Source: Peristeroidobacter agariperforans | GTDB lineage: Bacteria; Pseudomonadota; Gammaproteobacteria; Steroidobacterales; Steroidobacteraceae | Length of the DNA stretch: 64,000 bases | Assembly (NCBI RefSeq): GCF_004138335.1 | Contig: NZ_RYFW01000001.1 | Span: forward strand, 2,687,244 to 2,751,243 | Direction of reading: 5' to 3' | Part shown: in pieces, positions 9,077 through 17,728 of the stretch | Layout of the letters: each line of letters starts with the position of its first letter | Position numbering within the stretch: the first letter of the stretch is position 1 | Notes under the pieces: model-generated | Seen by the model: only the letters and a program-made list of their open reading frames with translations | Told to the model about the DNA's origin: nothing | The model's database searches: none | Program-made: the position numbers and the translations under genes

Positions 9077-10501
9077 GTGGCCGAAGCCGAAGGCAAGTTC
9101 TCGTTCGCGGGTGCGCGTCGCGCCCGCGATAGAGACACGGCGGTGGATGACATCCGAGTCCCGCCTCACAACATCGAGGCGGAGCAGGCCGTGCTCGGCG
9201 GCCTGATGCTGGACAACCGCGTCTGGGACAACATCGCGGACCGCATCGTCGCCGACGATTTCTATCGCCGCGATCATCAAATCATTTTCGAGGCCATCGC
9301 CGAGCGCGGCGCCAACGGTGAGCCTTCCGACGCCGTCACTCTCTCCGAATGGCTGGAGCGCAAAGGCCTGCTGTCCGAAGTCGGCGGTCTGCCTTACCTG
9401 GCGCAACTGGTTCGTGACACGCCGAGCGCCGCGAACGTTCGAGCCTATGCCGATGCAGTCCGCGAACGCTCGACACTTCGCCAACTGATCTCCGTCGGCG
9501 GTGAAATCGCCAACGGCGCCTACGACCCACAAGGCCGCGCGTCCGCCGAGATCCTCGACGAAGCCGAGCGCCGCGTGTTCGAGATCGCCGAGAGCCGTAA
9601 CAAGACCGGCTCGGGCTTCGTGCCGCTGCGGAACGAAGTCGGCAAGATCATCGATCTGATCGATACGCTGTCGCAGAACCCCGGCGCCATCACCGGTCTT
9701 TCCACCGGCTTCAAGAAGCTCGATGAGATGACGGCAGGTCTGCAGAAGGGCGACCTCATCATCGTTGCCGCCCGTCCTTCCATGGGCAAGACCACGTTCA
9801 GCCTGAACATGGCGGAAAACGCCGCCTTCGGCCCGAAGCAGGCCAAGGTGGGCGTGTTCAGTATGGAAATGGGCCGCGAGCAGCTGGCGTTTCGTATGGT
9901 CTCCTCGCTGGGCCGGGTCGATCAGACCAAGCTGCGCACCGGGCAGCTGGACGACGACGACTGGTCGCGGGTGCAGATGGCCATCTCGATGATGAAGGCA
10001 TCCAACATCTTTATCGACGACACGCCGGCCTTGTCTCCTACCGAAGTGCGCGCGCGTGCGCGGCGCCTGAAGCGCGAGCATGGTCTGGATCTGATCGTGG
10101 TCGACTACTTGCAGCTGATGCAGGTGCCAGGGAACAAAGAAAACCGCACCGCCGAGATTTCCGAGATCTCGCGCTCGCTGAAGGCGCTCGCCAAAGAACT
10201 GTCGGTGCCGGTGATCGCGCTGTCGCAGCTGAATCGTGCTGTGGAACAGCGCACGGACAAGCGGCCGGTGAGCTCCGACTTGCGCGAATCGGGCGCCATC
10301 GAGCAGGACGCGGACATCATCATGATGATCTACCGCGAAGAAGTTTATAACCCCGAGACGCCGCGCAAGGGCATCGCGGACATCATCATTACCAAGCAGC
10401 GTAACGGTCCGACTGGCGATATCGAGCTGACGTTCCTCGGCAAGTTCACGAAGTTCGAGAATTACGCCCCCGAGGCCGCGTTCGGCGACGGACCTTTCTG
10501 A
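9077..10501 (+). CDS. dnaB: Replicative DNA helicase DnaB
   Basis: A 474-residue hexameric helicase that unwinds DNA at the replication fork. The N-terminal helical domain (PPHNIEAEQAVLGGLMLDN) is followed by the RecA-like motor with Walker A ARPSMGKTTFSLN near residue 230, FSMEMGREQLAFRMVS and Walker B LIVVDYLQLM. The distal SQLNRAVEQR and SDLRESGAIEQDADI motifs are intact and no intein is present. The start is a GTG at 9077, 16 nt after rplI and without a clear Shine-Dalgarno, consistent with coupling to the preceding gene. Confidence 0.97.
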   Translation: MAEAEGKFSFAGARRARDRDTAVDDIRVPPHNIEAEQAVLGGLMLDNRVWDNIADRIVADDFYRRDHQIIFEAIAERGANGEPSDAVTLSEWLERKGLLSEVGGLPYLAQLVRDTPSAANVRAYADAVRERSTLRQLISVGGEIANGAYDPQGRASAEILDEAERRVFEIAESRNKTGSGFVPLRNEVGKIIDLIDTLSQNPGAITGLSTGFKKLDEMTAGLQKGDLIIVAARPSMGKTTFSLNMAENAAFGPKQAKVGVFSMEMGREQLAFRMVSSLGRVDQTKLRTGQLDDDDWSRVQMAISMMKASNIFIDDTPALSPTEVRARARRLKREHGLDLIVVDYLQLMQVPGNKENRTAEISEISRSLKALAKELSVPVIALSQLNRAVEQRTDKRPVSSDLRESGAIEQDADIIMMIYREEVYNPETPRKGIADIIITKQRNGPTGDIELTFLGKFTKFENYAPEAAFGDGPF

Positions 10502-11575
10502 GTGAGCTTTCCCGTTGCGACCATCGACGCGGCGGCACTGCGCGGTAATCTGGCAGTGGTGCGGCGGATGGCGCCTCGCTCGCGGGTCATTGCTGTCGTC
10601 AAAGCGAATGGCTACGGCCATGGAATGATTCGCGTCGCCCGCGCGCTCGCGGATGCCGATGGACTGGGCGTGGCCCGTCTTGCCGACGCCGTTGCGCTTC
10701 GTGAAGCGGGCGTGACTCAGCGCATCCTGTTGCTCGAAGGCGTGTTCGGCGTCGAGCAGTTCGCTCTCGCGGCCAAAGAACAATGTGAGATCGTCGTTCA
10801 CTCTCCCGAACAGCTCGATGCGCTGGAGCAATTCGCCGGGCCGCATCGCTTCATTGTCTGGTTGAAGCTCAACAGCGGCATGAACCGGCTGGGCTTCCGG
10901 GTTGAAGATTTCAGTGCCGCGCACGCTCGTTTGCAACGCTGCTCATCGGTCAGTCAGATTCGGGTGATGACGCACTTCTCTTCGTCGGAAGAGCGGGGCC
11001 ACGTTACCGCGACTCAATTGAAGGTCTTCGACGATCTGGTCGGGCCGCTCGGCCTCGAGCGCAGCACCGCCAACTCGGCGGCGGTGATTGCGTGGCCGGA
11101 AGCGCATCAGGATTGGGTGCGGCCGGGGTTGATGCTCTATGGCATGTCACCGATGCCGAACCAGACCGCCACCGAGTTGGGTTTGCGGCCGGCGATGACT
11201 TTGTCGACTCAGCTCATTGCTGTTCAAAACATTGGTGTCGGTGAAGCGGTGGGTTACAACGGCATCTGGCGCGCTCAGCGCCCGTCGCGCATTGGCATTG
11301 CCGCCATCGGCTACGGCGATGGCTTTCCGCGTGGCACGCGCAACGGCGCGCCTGTGCTGGTCGGTGGCAGGGAAGCGCCGATCGCCGGACGCGTTTCGAT
11401 GGATATGATTTCCATCGACATCACTGATTTGCCCGATGCCAAGGCCGGCGATGAAGTCGTTGTATGGGGTGAGGGGTTACCGGCGGAGCGGCTTGCGCCT
11501 TACGCGGACACGACTTGCTATGAGCTCGTGTGTCGCGTGACCTCGCGCGTGCCGCTGTTGTGGAAGGGCGCTTGA
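10502..11575 (+). CDS. alr: Alanine racemase
   Basis: A 357-residue PLP enzyme interconverting L- and D-alanine for peptidoglycan. Lys34 in VVKANGYGHG is the PLP-binding lysine, and a catalytic Tyr lies in VGYNGIW near residue 252. RVSMDMISIDI and the terminal YELVCRVTSRVP are family signatures. The GTG start follows the dnaB TGA with no gap, so translation is probably coupled. dnaB-alr is a common gammaproteobacterial pair. Confidence 0.95.
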   Translation: MSFPVATIDAAALRGNLAVVRRMAPRSRVIAVVKANGYGHGMIRVARALADADGLGVARLADAVALREAGVTQRILLLEGVFGVEQFALAAKEQCEIVVHSPEQLDALEQFAGPHRFIVWLKLNSGMNRLGFRVEDFSAAHARLQRCSSVSQIRVMTHFSSSEERGHVTATQLKVFDDLVGPLGLERSTANSAAVIAWPEAHQDWVRPGLMLYGMSPMPNQTATELGLRPAMTLSTQLIAVQNIGVGEAVGYNGIWRAQRPSRIGIAAIGYGDGFPRGTRNGAPVLVGGREAPIAGRVSMDMISIDITDLPDAKAGDEVVVWGEGLPAERLAPYADTTCYELVCRVTSRVPLLWKGA

Positions 11576-11641
11576 ACCTTTGCCTGGAAAGTCTCCGCTC
11601 GCAATAGGCTGGCTACTGAGAGCAATGTTTTAAGCAGCCGC

Positions 11642-11662
11642 GTCCTCTCCGAAGGAGGGGAC
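11642..11662. terminator. Hairpin between convergent alr and FHA genes
   Basis: GTCCTCTCC-GAA-GGAGGGGAC forms a nine-pair stem (one G-T wobble) with a three-base loop in the 118-nt gap between convergent genes. There is no T-run, so it could be a Rho-dependent end or simply a stabilising 3' structure. Confidence 0.4.
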
Positions 11663-11693
11663 AAAGAACCATTGCGGCGTTATCAGCCGACGC

Positions 11694-12488
11694 TCAGCCT
11701 TCGAAGAACCCCATCTTCACGCCAGCGAGCAAAATCACATCGTTGTCCGCGAGCTTACGGGCCTGCTCGCCGATCGCTGCGCCGTTGACCGACGGATAAT
11801 CGCCAGGCTTGCCGCTATCGACATGGACGATGAAATAACCGTCCGCTCGACGAGTGATCGCAGCGACTTGCACGCCAGGGCGACCCAACGTCGTCAGGGC
11901 TTTGTTCAATTCGAGCTCGCGGCCGGCGAACGCGCCGCTCAGCACTTGCAGCTTGGCCTTCGGCAATGCGATGCCGGGGTGCTCGCCGGTGGAGCTCGTG
12001 CTGCTGCCCGCAGGCGGCATCGGTCGGGTCATCGGCGGAGCAGACGTTGAAACAGGCGTCGGAGCCGCAGCAGCCTTCGGGGCCGGAGCCGGCGGAGGAG
12101 GCGACACGGTCGCAGCTTTCTTCGCCGCGATAGCAGCCACGGCGGAGCCCGGGGTGATCACCATCGTCTTCTCGAACTCATCCGGCTCGGTGTCCGAGCT
12201 CTGCGTGTCGACGAAGCGCAGCTGATGATGACCGACGGTCACGACATCGCCATGTTGAAGCGCGTGCTTCTTGATCAGCTTGCCGTTGACGTAAGTGCCG
12301 TTGGTGCTGTTCAGATCTTCGAGGAACGAGTCGTTGAGAATGTTGATCACCAGCGAGTGGTGACCGCTCACGGCCGGGTTGTCGATGCGGATGTCGTTAT
12401 CGGGGAGCCGGCCGACGGTATACCGCTCCTTGTTCATGTTGTATTCGGCCATCACCTGACCGTCCAGGCTGAGGATCAACCGTGCCAT
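11694..12488 (-). CDS. Double FHA-domain protein
   Basis: A 264-residue cytoplasmic protein. The N-terminal forkhead-associated domain has every core phosphothreonine-binding position: Gly26-Arg27 (YTVGRLPDND), Ser41 and His44 (PAVSGHHS) and the NSTNGTYVNG loop at 60-69. A Pro/Ala-rich linker of about 80 residues separates a second, degenerate FHA-like fold (LTTLGRPGVQVAAI, then YPSVNGAAIG). It is the last gene of an operon with a PP2C phosphatase and a Ser/Thr kinase, so it is the likely reader of kinase output. Partners are unknown; no secretion genes are adjacent. Confidence 0.88.
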   Translation of the reverse strand: MARLILSLDGQVMAEYNMNKERYTVGRLPDNDIRIDNPAVSGHHSLVINILNDSFLEDLNSTNGTYVNGKLIKKHALQHGDVVTVGHHQLRFVDTQSSDTEPDEFEKTMVITPGSAVAAIAAKKAATVSPPPPAPAPKAAAAPTPVSTSAPPMTRPMPPAGSSTSSTGEHPGIALPKAKLQVLSGAFAGRELELNKALTTLGRPGVQVAAITRRADGYFIVHVDSGKPGDYPSVNGAAIGEQARKLADNDVILLAGVKMGFFEG

Positions 12489-12530
12489 TTTTGCTCGTCC
12501 CCGAGTAATGCCAGTCAGCGACCTATGTGA

Positions 12531-13352
12531 CTAGCCGAACCAGCGCAAGATTCTGTCAACTACCCCTGTCCGCGCTGCGAACGAGTCCACAACTTGCGCA
12601 AGGATGATCGACACATTGTCCCGACCGCCATTGTCGTTCGACAATTGAATCAATTGCTTAGCAACCGTTTCAAGGCTAGCACTAAAGGTGCTCATAGTTA
12701 AGTGAATGTCATCGTCCTCGACCATGTCGGACAGGCCGTCGGAGCACAGACAGAAAAAGTCGCCCTTATCCACAGGCTGTTCATGGACCTCGACGTCGAC
12801 GGTGGGCTCCACGCCGAGGGCTCGGGTCACGTAATTCTTGTTCGTGGCCCGCTGGGCCTCGGCCTGGGAATAGAAGCCTCGGTCGACCAGTTCCTGCAGC
12901 AGTGAGTGGTCCATGGTCATCTGCTCGAGCCGGTTGGCCCGCAGCCGGTACAGGCGCGAGTCGCCGACGTGGGCAATGGCCACGCGATTGTCGAAGAACA
13001 GGCAGGCGACGATGGTGGTGCCCATGCCTTCGCACTGGGGCTGGGTCTTCGCCGTCTGATAGATGATCTTGTTGGCGCGCGCGATCGCATCTCGCAACAC
13101 GATGCTCGGGCGGGCCATGCCGGTCTCCGGATCGGAGGAGGACATGTCCTGGTGCTCGACTGCTTCCTTCACCAGGCTCATCACGGTTTTCACGGCGATG
13201 CCGCTGGCCACCTCGCCGGCGTTGTAGCCGCCCATGCCGTCGGCGAGCACGAACAGACCGATGTCGGCGTCGACACCGATGGTGTCCTCGTTGTGCTCAC
13301 GCACGCGACCGACGTCGCTTAACCCTACGGAGCGGATCTTGCCACGCACCAC
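12531..13352 (-). CDS. PP2C-family protein Ser/Thr phosphatase
   Basis: A 273-residue metal-dependent phosphatase resembling bacterial Stp/PrpC. Metal-binding motifs are complete: VREHNEDTIGVD near 18-28, LADGMGGYNAGE near 36-47, VAHVGDSRLYRL and CSDGLSDMVEDDDI, plus NGGRDNVSIILAQV. It should reverse phosphorylation by the kinase encoded 32 nt upstream. The start is GTG at 13352, with a second GTG at the next codon, and a TAG lies immediately upstream in frame. The FHA gene follows after 42 nt. Confidence 0.92.
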   Translation of the reverse strand: MVRGKIRSVGLSDVGRVREHNEDTIGVDADIGLFVLADGMGGYNAGEVASGIAVKTVMSLVKEAVEHQDMSSSDPETGMARPSIVLRDAIARANKIIYQTAKTQPQCEGMGTTIVACLFFDNRVAIAHVGDSRLYRLRANRLEQMTMDHSLLQELVDRGFYSQAEAQRATNKNYVTRALGVEPTVDVEVHEQPVDKGDFFCLCSDGLSDMVEDDDIHLTMSTFSASLETVAKQLIQLSNDNGGRDNVSIILAQVVDSFAARTGVVDRILRWFG

Positions 13353-13384
13353 CTAGTTGACCCTCCGTGTCCGCAGTGTCCAGC

Positions 13385-16060
13385 TCACGGCAGCAACCAC
13401 TCGTGTTCTGCCCGTGCCGCGCTCTTCTCCGGCGGACCCGCGACAGCGCGCAGGGCCATGGCCATTTCGGCGCAAGTCACATAGCGATCGTCGGCCGATT
13501 TGGACAGCGCGCGGTCGATGATGGCTTCGACTTCCGGCGGCAGGTCGGGACGGATCGTGCGAATCGGAGTGTGCGGCTCGGTGGCGATCTTCTGCATCAA
13601 GCGCGGCATCGAATCGGCGCGGAACGGCAGTTGACCGCACAGCAGCTGATAGAGGCTCACGCCCAGCGCGAATTGATCGGAGCGACCGTCGAGCGTGCGC
13701 CCTTCGAGTTGTTCCGGTGACATGAATGACGGTGTGCCCAGGACGATTCCGGTTTTGGTTCGGCTTGTATCGGTCAGGCGCGCAATTCCGAAGTCCGTGA
13801 TCTTCAGTTCATCCGTCTCGGGATTGAACATTATATTAGCTGGTTTGATGTCGCGATGAACGACGTTCTGCCGGTGCGCATAGTGCAGAGCCTCGGCCAC
13901 GCGGGCGACGAGCAGCATCACGCTTTTTGGCGGCAACAGCTGCTTCACGTCGGTGTGGGTGCTCAAATGGTGGCCGCGCAGGTACTCCATGGCGATGTAT
14001 GCAAGGCCATTGTCTTCGCCCGCATCGTAGACGGTGACGATGGCCGGATGGTTCAGACGGCCGGCCATCTCCGCCTCGCGGAAGAAGCGCGCGCGAGCCT
14101 CGGCCAGATCGTCTTCCTCGAACTCCTCCGCCAGCGGAATGGCCTTGATCGCCACCACGCGATTGATCTTCGGATCGCGGCCCAGGTAGACGATGCCCAT
14201 GGCGCCTTTGCCGAGCTCGCGCTCGATTTCGTATCGGCCGAGGGTGCGTTTGGACGACGATCGTCCCGCCGAGGGAACGTCGAGCAGGTCGGGCACGGTT
14301 TCTTCGTGGTCTTTCAAATCGATGGCCGGCTGTCGCGGCCGGATGGGCCGCGGCGGCTCGCGTTTGACGGGTGGCACGGGCGTCGCCGTCTCATGCGCCA
14401 TCGATTCGCGGGACTCTCGCGCCATCGATGCGCGCGTCGCTGGTTCACGAGTCAACGGCTCATCGCGCACGCGAGCCCGGCGAACCTTCAGCTCGCGGTA
14501 ATTGGGATCGCGCGTCGCGATATAGGAGTACACCGCCGATGCCTTGGCAAGTTGCGCGCGCCGCTCGAAGTCCATGCCCAGGTTGTAGAGCAGTTCCATG
14601 GTCGGTGCATCCAGCGCGCAGCGCTGATAGGTCTCGAACGCGAGATCGAGCTGGCCTTGCTTGTGGAACGTCTGTCCGAGCGAGCGCAGATTGGCGCCGG
14701 GATCGCGTGCACCGTCGCCTGCTCTGATGTTGGCGCGACGGATCAACTCCCCGACCAGATACAAACCATAGCCGGCAGCCAGCGCCACGCAAGCAAGCGT
14801 GAAGTGCAGCCAGACCTGCGACGAGCGCAGCAGGACGATCTCGGAGCCGGCCAACAACACCATGAACAGCAGCGTGGTCATTCCGCCAATCGCTGCGCCG
14901 GCGGCAGGCAACATGAAAGCCGAGAACAGCAGCACGAGCACCACGACGCCCCACTCGACCACGGGCGCATAAGCCGGGCGAGAATACATCTGCGCGGCCA
15001 ACGAGCTCGACACCGCGCTGGCAATGGCCACTACTGGCGGCGTGGACTTGCTCACGGGCGTCGCGACGGACTCATCGACACTGTCATGGTTCATCAGGCC
15101 GATCAGCACGACCTTATCGCGCAGCGTGCCCTTCGGCAGGCCACCCGATAACACTTGCCAGTAGGGATATTGCTGAAATGCCTGCACGCCGCTCGGCGGG
15201 AAGTAACGTGGATGACTATGCTGAGTGGAATCCAGCGGCGTCCGGCGAGTTCCCATGGTCAGCGCATTGTTGGAATGAAAGATCATTTCATTGGGCGAAA
15301 CGCCCAGGGCGCGGCTGGTGATGACGGCTGAAAGCGACGGCACGAGGCTCGCGCCGACGCGAACCGCGGCAAGGTTGGTGCGCACGACGCCATCCGCATC
15401 GGGCGGCAGATAGGTGTGGCCGATGCCGCTGGCCTCGGCCAGAAACACGGGCGCCGGCAACATCGTGACGTCGGCGTGAGCGGTGCGATTCAACGCCGAA
15501 GGATCGCTGGCCGGCGAGAAGCGCGCGGGAATCTCATCGCTGTCGGCGGCTGTGTCGCTCAGGCGGATGTGCATCGGCAAGATCACGTTGCCGTGAGCCG
15601 CCATGGATCTGGCGAGATGCGCGTTGGGATCGCGCCCCGCGGCCGACTCGCCGAGCAGCTTGCGCAACTGGCGGGCCTGCTCGGAATTGCCGAGGTTGCT
15701 GGACTCGAGCAACGCGAGCGCAGCACGAACTTTCTCACGCTCGCTGGTGCGACCGGCGGTATCGAATGGAACGGTGAATGCGACGACGCGCGCGCCTTCC
15801 GCTTTCAGCTTGTCGATCAAGCTGGCGTGCACATCGCGCGGCCACGGCCATTCGCCGAGCTGGGCCAGGCTGGCGTCGTCGATGGCAACGATCACGACCT
15901 CGCGCGAGGGCTTGGCCTCGACCGAAGTCATCATGCGGTCGTAGACGCCCAGCTCCAATGGCAGCGAGGCGGGGGAGTAGACCCAATGACCCACGGCAAC
16001 CACCAGGGCTGCAGCCAGCCCGCCGGGAAGCCAGGAGAATCGCGCCAGTTTTGCCGCCAC
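13385..16060 (-). CDS. CHASE2-TPR-Ser/Thr protein kinase
   Basis: About 891 residues from the chosen GTG at 16060. An N-terminal membrane helix (LAAALVVAVGHWVYS) leads to an extracytoplasmic CHASE2 sensor (VVIVAIDDASLAQLGEWPWP), then three tightly spaced membrane helices (about 363-440), a TPR-like region (LDLAFETYQRCALDAP, LYNLGMDFERRAQ), a Pro/Arg-rich linker and a C-terminal kinase (about 605-870). Kinase motifs are complete: LGKGAMGIVYLG, VAIKAI, HRDIKPANIMFN, DFGIARL and GTPSFMSPEQ. It should transmit an envelope signal to cytoplasmic phosphorylation. The reading frame stays open to 16333, but a likely -10 at 16210-16215 and the hydrophobic start favour a start near 16060. Confidence 0.88.
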   Translation of the reverse strand: MAAKLARFSWLPGGLAAALVVAVGHWVYSPASLPLELGVYDRMMTSVEAKPSREVVIVAIDDASLAQLGEWPWPRDVHASLIDKLKAEGARVVAFTVPFDTAGRTSEREKVRAALALLESSNLGNSEQARQLRKLLGESAAGRDPNAHLARSMAAHGNVILPMHIRLSDTAADSDEIPARFSPASDPSALNRTAHADVTMLPAPVFLAEASGIGHTYLPPDADGVVRTNLAAVRVGASLVPSLSAVITSRALGVSPNEMIFHSNNALTMGTRRTPLDSTQHSHPRYFPPSGVQAFQQYPYWQVLSGGLPKGTLRDKVVLIGLMNHDSVDESVATPVSKSTPPVVAIASAVSSSLAAQMYSRPAYAPVVEWGVVVLVLLFSAFMLPAAGAAIGGMTTLLFMVLLAGSEIVLLRSSQVWLHFTLACVALAAGYGLYLVGELIRRANIRAGDGARDPGANLRSLGQTFHKQGQLDLAFETYQRCALDAPTMELLYNLGMDFERRAQLAKASAVYSYIATRDPNYRELKVRRARVRDEPLTREPATRASMARESRESMAHETATPVPPVKREPPRPIRPRQPAIDLKDHEETVPDLLDVPSAGRSSSKRTLGRYEIERELGKGAMGIVYLGRDPKINRVVAIKAIPLAEEFEEDDLAEARARFFREAEMAGRLNHPAIVTVYDAGEDNGLAYIAMEYLRGHHLSTHTDVKQLLPPKSVMLLVARVAEALHYAHRQNVVHRDIKPANIMFNPETDELKITDFGIARLTDTSRTKTGIVLGTPSFMSPEQLEGRTLDGRSDQFALGVSLYQLLCGQLPFRADSMPRLMQKIATEPHTPIRTIRPDLPPEVEAIIDRALSKSADDRYVTCAEMAMALRAVAGPPEKSAARAEHEWLLP

Positions 16061-16366
16061 GAGTTGAGTACCGCCTAAGACTTCAAACCCACTACCGGAC
16101 CGTTCGACTACCCTGGCCGTGACAAACACGATGGTCGCAAGACCATGGTGGTCGCTGATTCTTGGCCAAGTGTCAGGACTTGGTCGGTGTGGGGCGAAAT
16201 TGCGGCGCGAGTATAGCGAAGGACGATAGGTTAAATTGCCGGTGGCGTCACACCCGCGGTGGGCTGCTAGCCCACAAATCGCATGAGGCAAACTCTGCGC
16301 TGCGGTGCTGCCGATCAGTTCACATCCATACAACGTCTTGGGGCGCCCGGCGTCCCGTAAGGAACC
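16061..16366. promoter_or_regulatory. Divergent intergenic region, kinase operon / radA
   Basis: About 306 nt without a convincing gene. On the minus strand TATACT (16210-16215) is a good -10 for the kinase operon, with only a weak AT-rich -35. Toward radA an AAGGA lies just before the start codon at 16367. I see no conserved RNA structure. The stretch up to 16333 is open in the kinase frame but its residues are not CHASE2-like. Confidence 0.4.
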
Positions 16367-17728
16367 ATGGCCAAAACCAAGGAAATCTTCGTCTGCGATC
16401 AGTGCGGCAACGAGAGCCTCCAGTGGCAGGGCATCTGCCCCTCCTGCGGCGCCGCCGACACGCTCAAACGTATGAGTATTAGCCGTGCCTCACGCACGGG
16501 TGCGGATCGTCGGCCGTTGGCGGCCGGCACGGAACGGCCGCGGCGACTGGCCGAGGTATCCGAAACGAGCGAGCCGCGCATCGCGACTGGCCTGCAGGAG
16601 TTCGACCGCGTGCTCGGCGGCGGCTTGGTCTTGGGTTCGGTGACGCTGCTCGGCGGCGATCCCGGCATCGGCAAGTCAACGGTGCTGCTCCAGGCGGGCG
16701 ATGCGCTCAGCCGCGCGACTCCGACTCTCTATGTCACGGGCGAGGAATCGTTGCAGCAGGTGAGCCTGCGCGCGCGCCGTCTCGAAGTCGTCAGCGATAC
16801 GTTGCAACTGCTGGCGGAAACGAACGTCGAGACCATTCTCGGGCATGCGCAACAGTCGGGTGCGCGCGTGTTGGTCATCGATTCCATCCAGACCATGTTC
16901 GTCAACGACGTGGATTCGTCGCCAGGCTCGGCGGCGCAAGTGCGCGAGGCGGCTGCCGCGCTGGTGCGCTTTGCGAAGTCATCAGGGGTGTCGGTGCTGA
17001 TCATCGGCCACGTCACCAAGGAAGGCGTGATCGCCGGTCCACGGATCCTCGAGCACATGGTTGACACGGTGCTCTATTTCGAGAGCGATGCGGGCAGTCG
17101 CTTCCGTCTGGTGCGCGCAGTGAAGAATCGCTTTGGCGCGGCGAATGAAGTCGGCGTGTTCGCGATGACGGAGCAGGGGCTGCGCGAGGTGAAGAATCCA
17201 TCCGCGATCTTCTTGTCGCAGCATCCGCAGCCCGTGGCCGGCAGCGCGGTGATGGTGGCGCGCGAAGGCAGCCGTCCGATGCTGATCGAGGTGCAGTCGC
17301 TCACCGATGAAGCGCAGGGGATGAACCCGCGACGCGTCGCCGTGGGCTTGGAAGCGAATCGGCTCGCGCTGTTGCTAGCGGTTTTGCATCGACACGGCGG
17401 CGTGTCCACCGCGGGCCGTGATGTGTTTCTAAACGTCGTCGGCGGCGTGAGGATTTCAGAGACCGCGGCGGATTTGCCCGCGGTGTTGGCATCGGTATCG
17501 AGCGTGCGTGATCGACCGCTCGCGCCGCGACTGGTTTGCTTCGGCGAGCTGGGTTTGGCGGGCGAGGTGAGGCCGGTGCCCTACGGCGAGGAGCGTCTGC
17601 GCGAAGCGGCGAAACACGGTTTCGAGCGCGCCATCGTGCCGGAAGCAAACAAGCCGCGCCGTGAGATCGAAGGATTGGAAGTGATTGGCGTGGAACGGCT
17701 CGACGAAGCGCTACGCCACGCCTTTTGA
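16367..17728 (+). CDS. radA: DNA repair protein RadA
   Basis: A 453-residue RecA-related ATPase that drives branch migration of recombination intermediates. The N-terminal zinc ribbon has Cys10, Cys13, Cys24 and Cys27 (CDQCGN, CPSC). Walker A GGDPGIGKST lies near residue 97 and the RadA-specific KNRFG motif near 253 (RAVKNRFGAANEVGVF). The C-terminal Lon-like domain (VGGVRISETAADLPAVLA) is complete. The final 18 nt overlap the 3' end of the convergent CorC-like gene. AAGGA precedes the ATG. Confidence 0.97.
   Translation: MAKTKEIFVCDQCGNESLQWQGICPSCGAADTLKRMSISRASRTGADRRPLAAGTERPRRLAEVSETSEPRIATGLQEFDRVLGGGLVLGSVTLLGGDPGIGKSTVLLQAGDALSRATPTLYVTGEESLQQVSLRARRLEVVSDTLQLLAETNVETILGHAQQSGARVLVIDSIQTMFVNDVDSSPGSAAQVREAAAALVRFAKSSGVSVLIIGHVTKEGVIAGPRILEHMVDTVLYFESDAGSRFRLVRAVKNRFGAANEVGVFAMTEQGLREVKNPSAIFLSQHPQPVAGSAVMVAREGSRPMLIEVQSLTDEAQGMNPRRVAVGLEANRLALLLAVLHRHGGVSTAGRDVFLNVVGGVRISETAADLPAVLASVSSVRDRPLAPRLVCFGELGLAGEVRPVPYGEERLREAAKHGFERAIVPEANKPRREIEGLEVIGVERLDEALRHAF

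Noticed and set aside
9044-10936. 630-codon open frame on the minus strand opposite dnaB and alr
   Set aside because: It covers two unrelated complete genes and has no domain features or plausible start context; an antisense artefact of codon bias.
13856-15151. 431-codon open frame on the plus strand inside the kinase gene
   Set aside because: Low-complexity Arg/Gln/His-rich product antisense to a kinase with full motifs.
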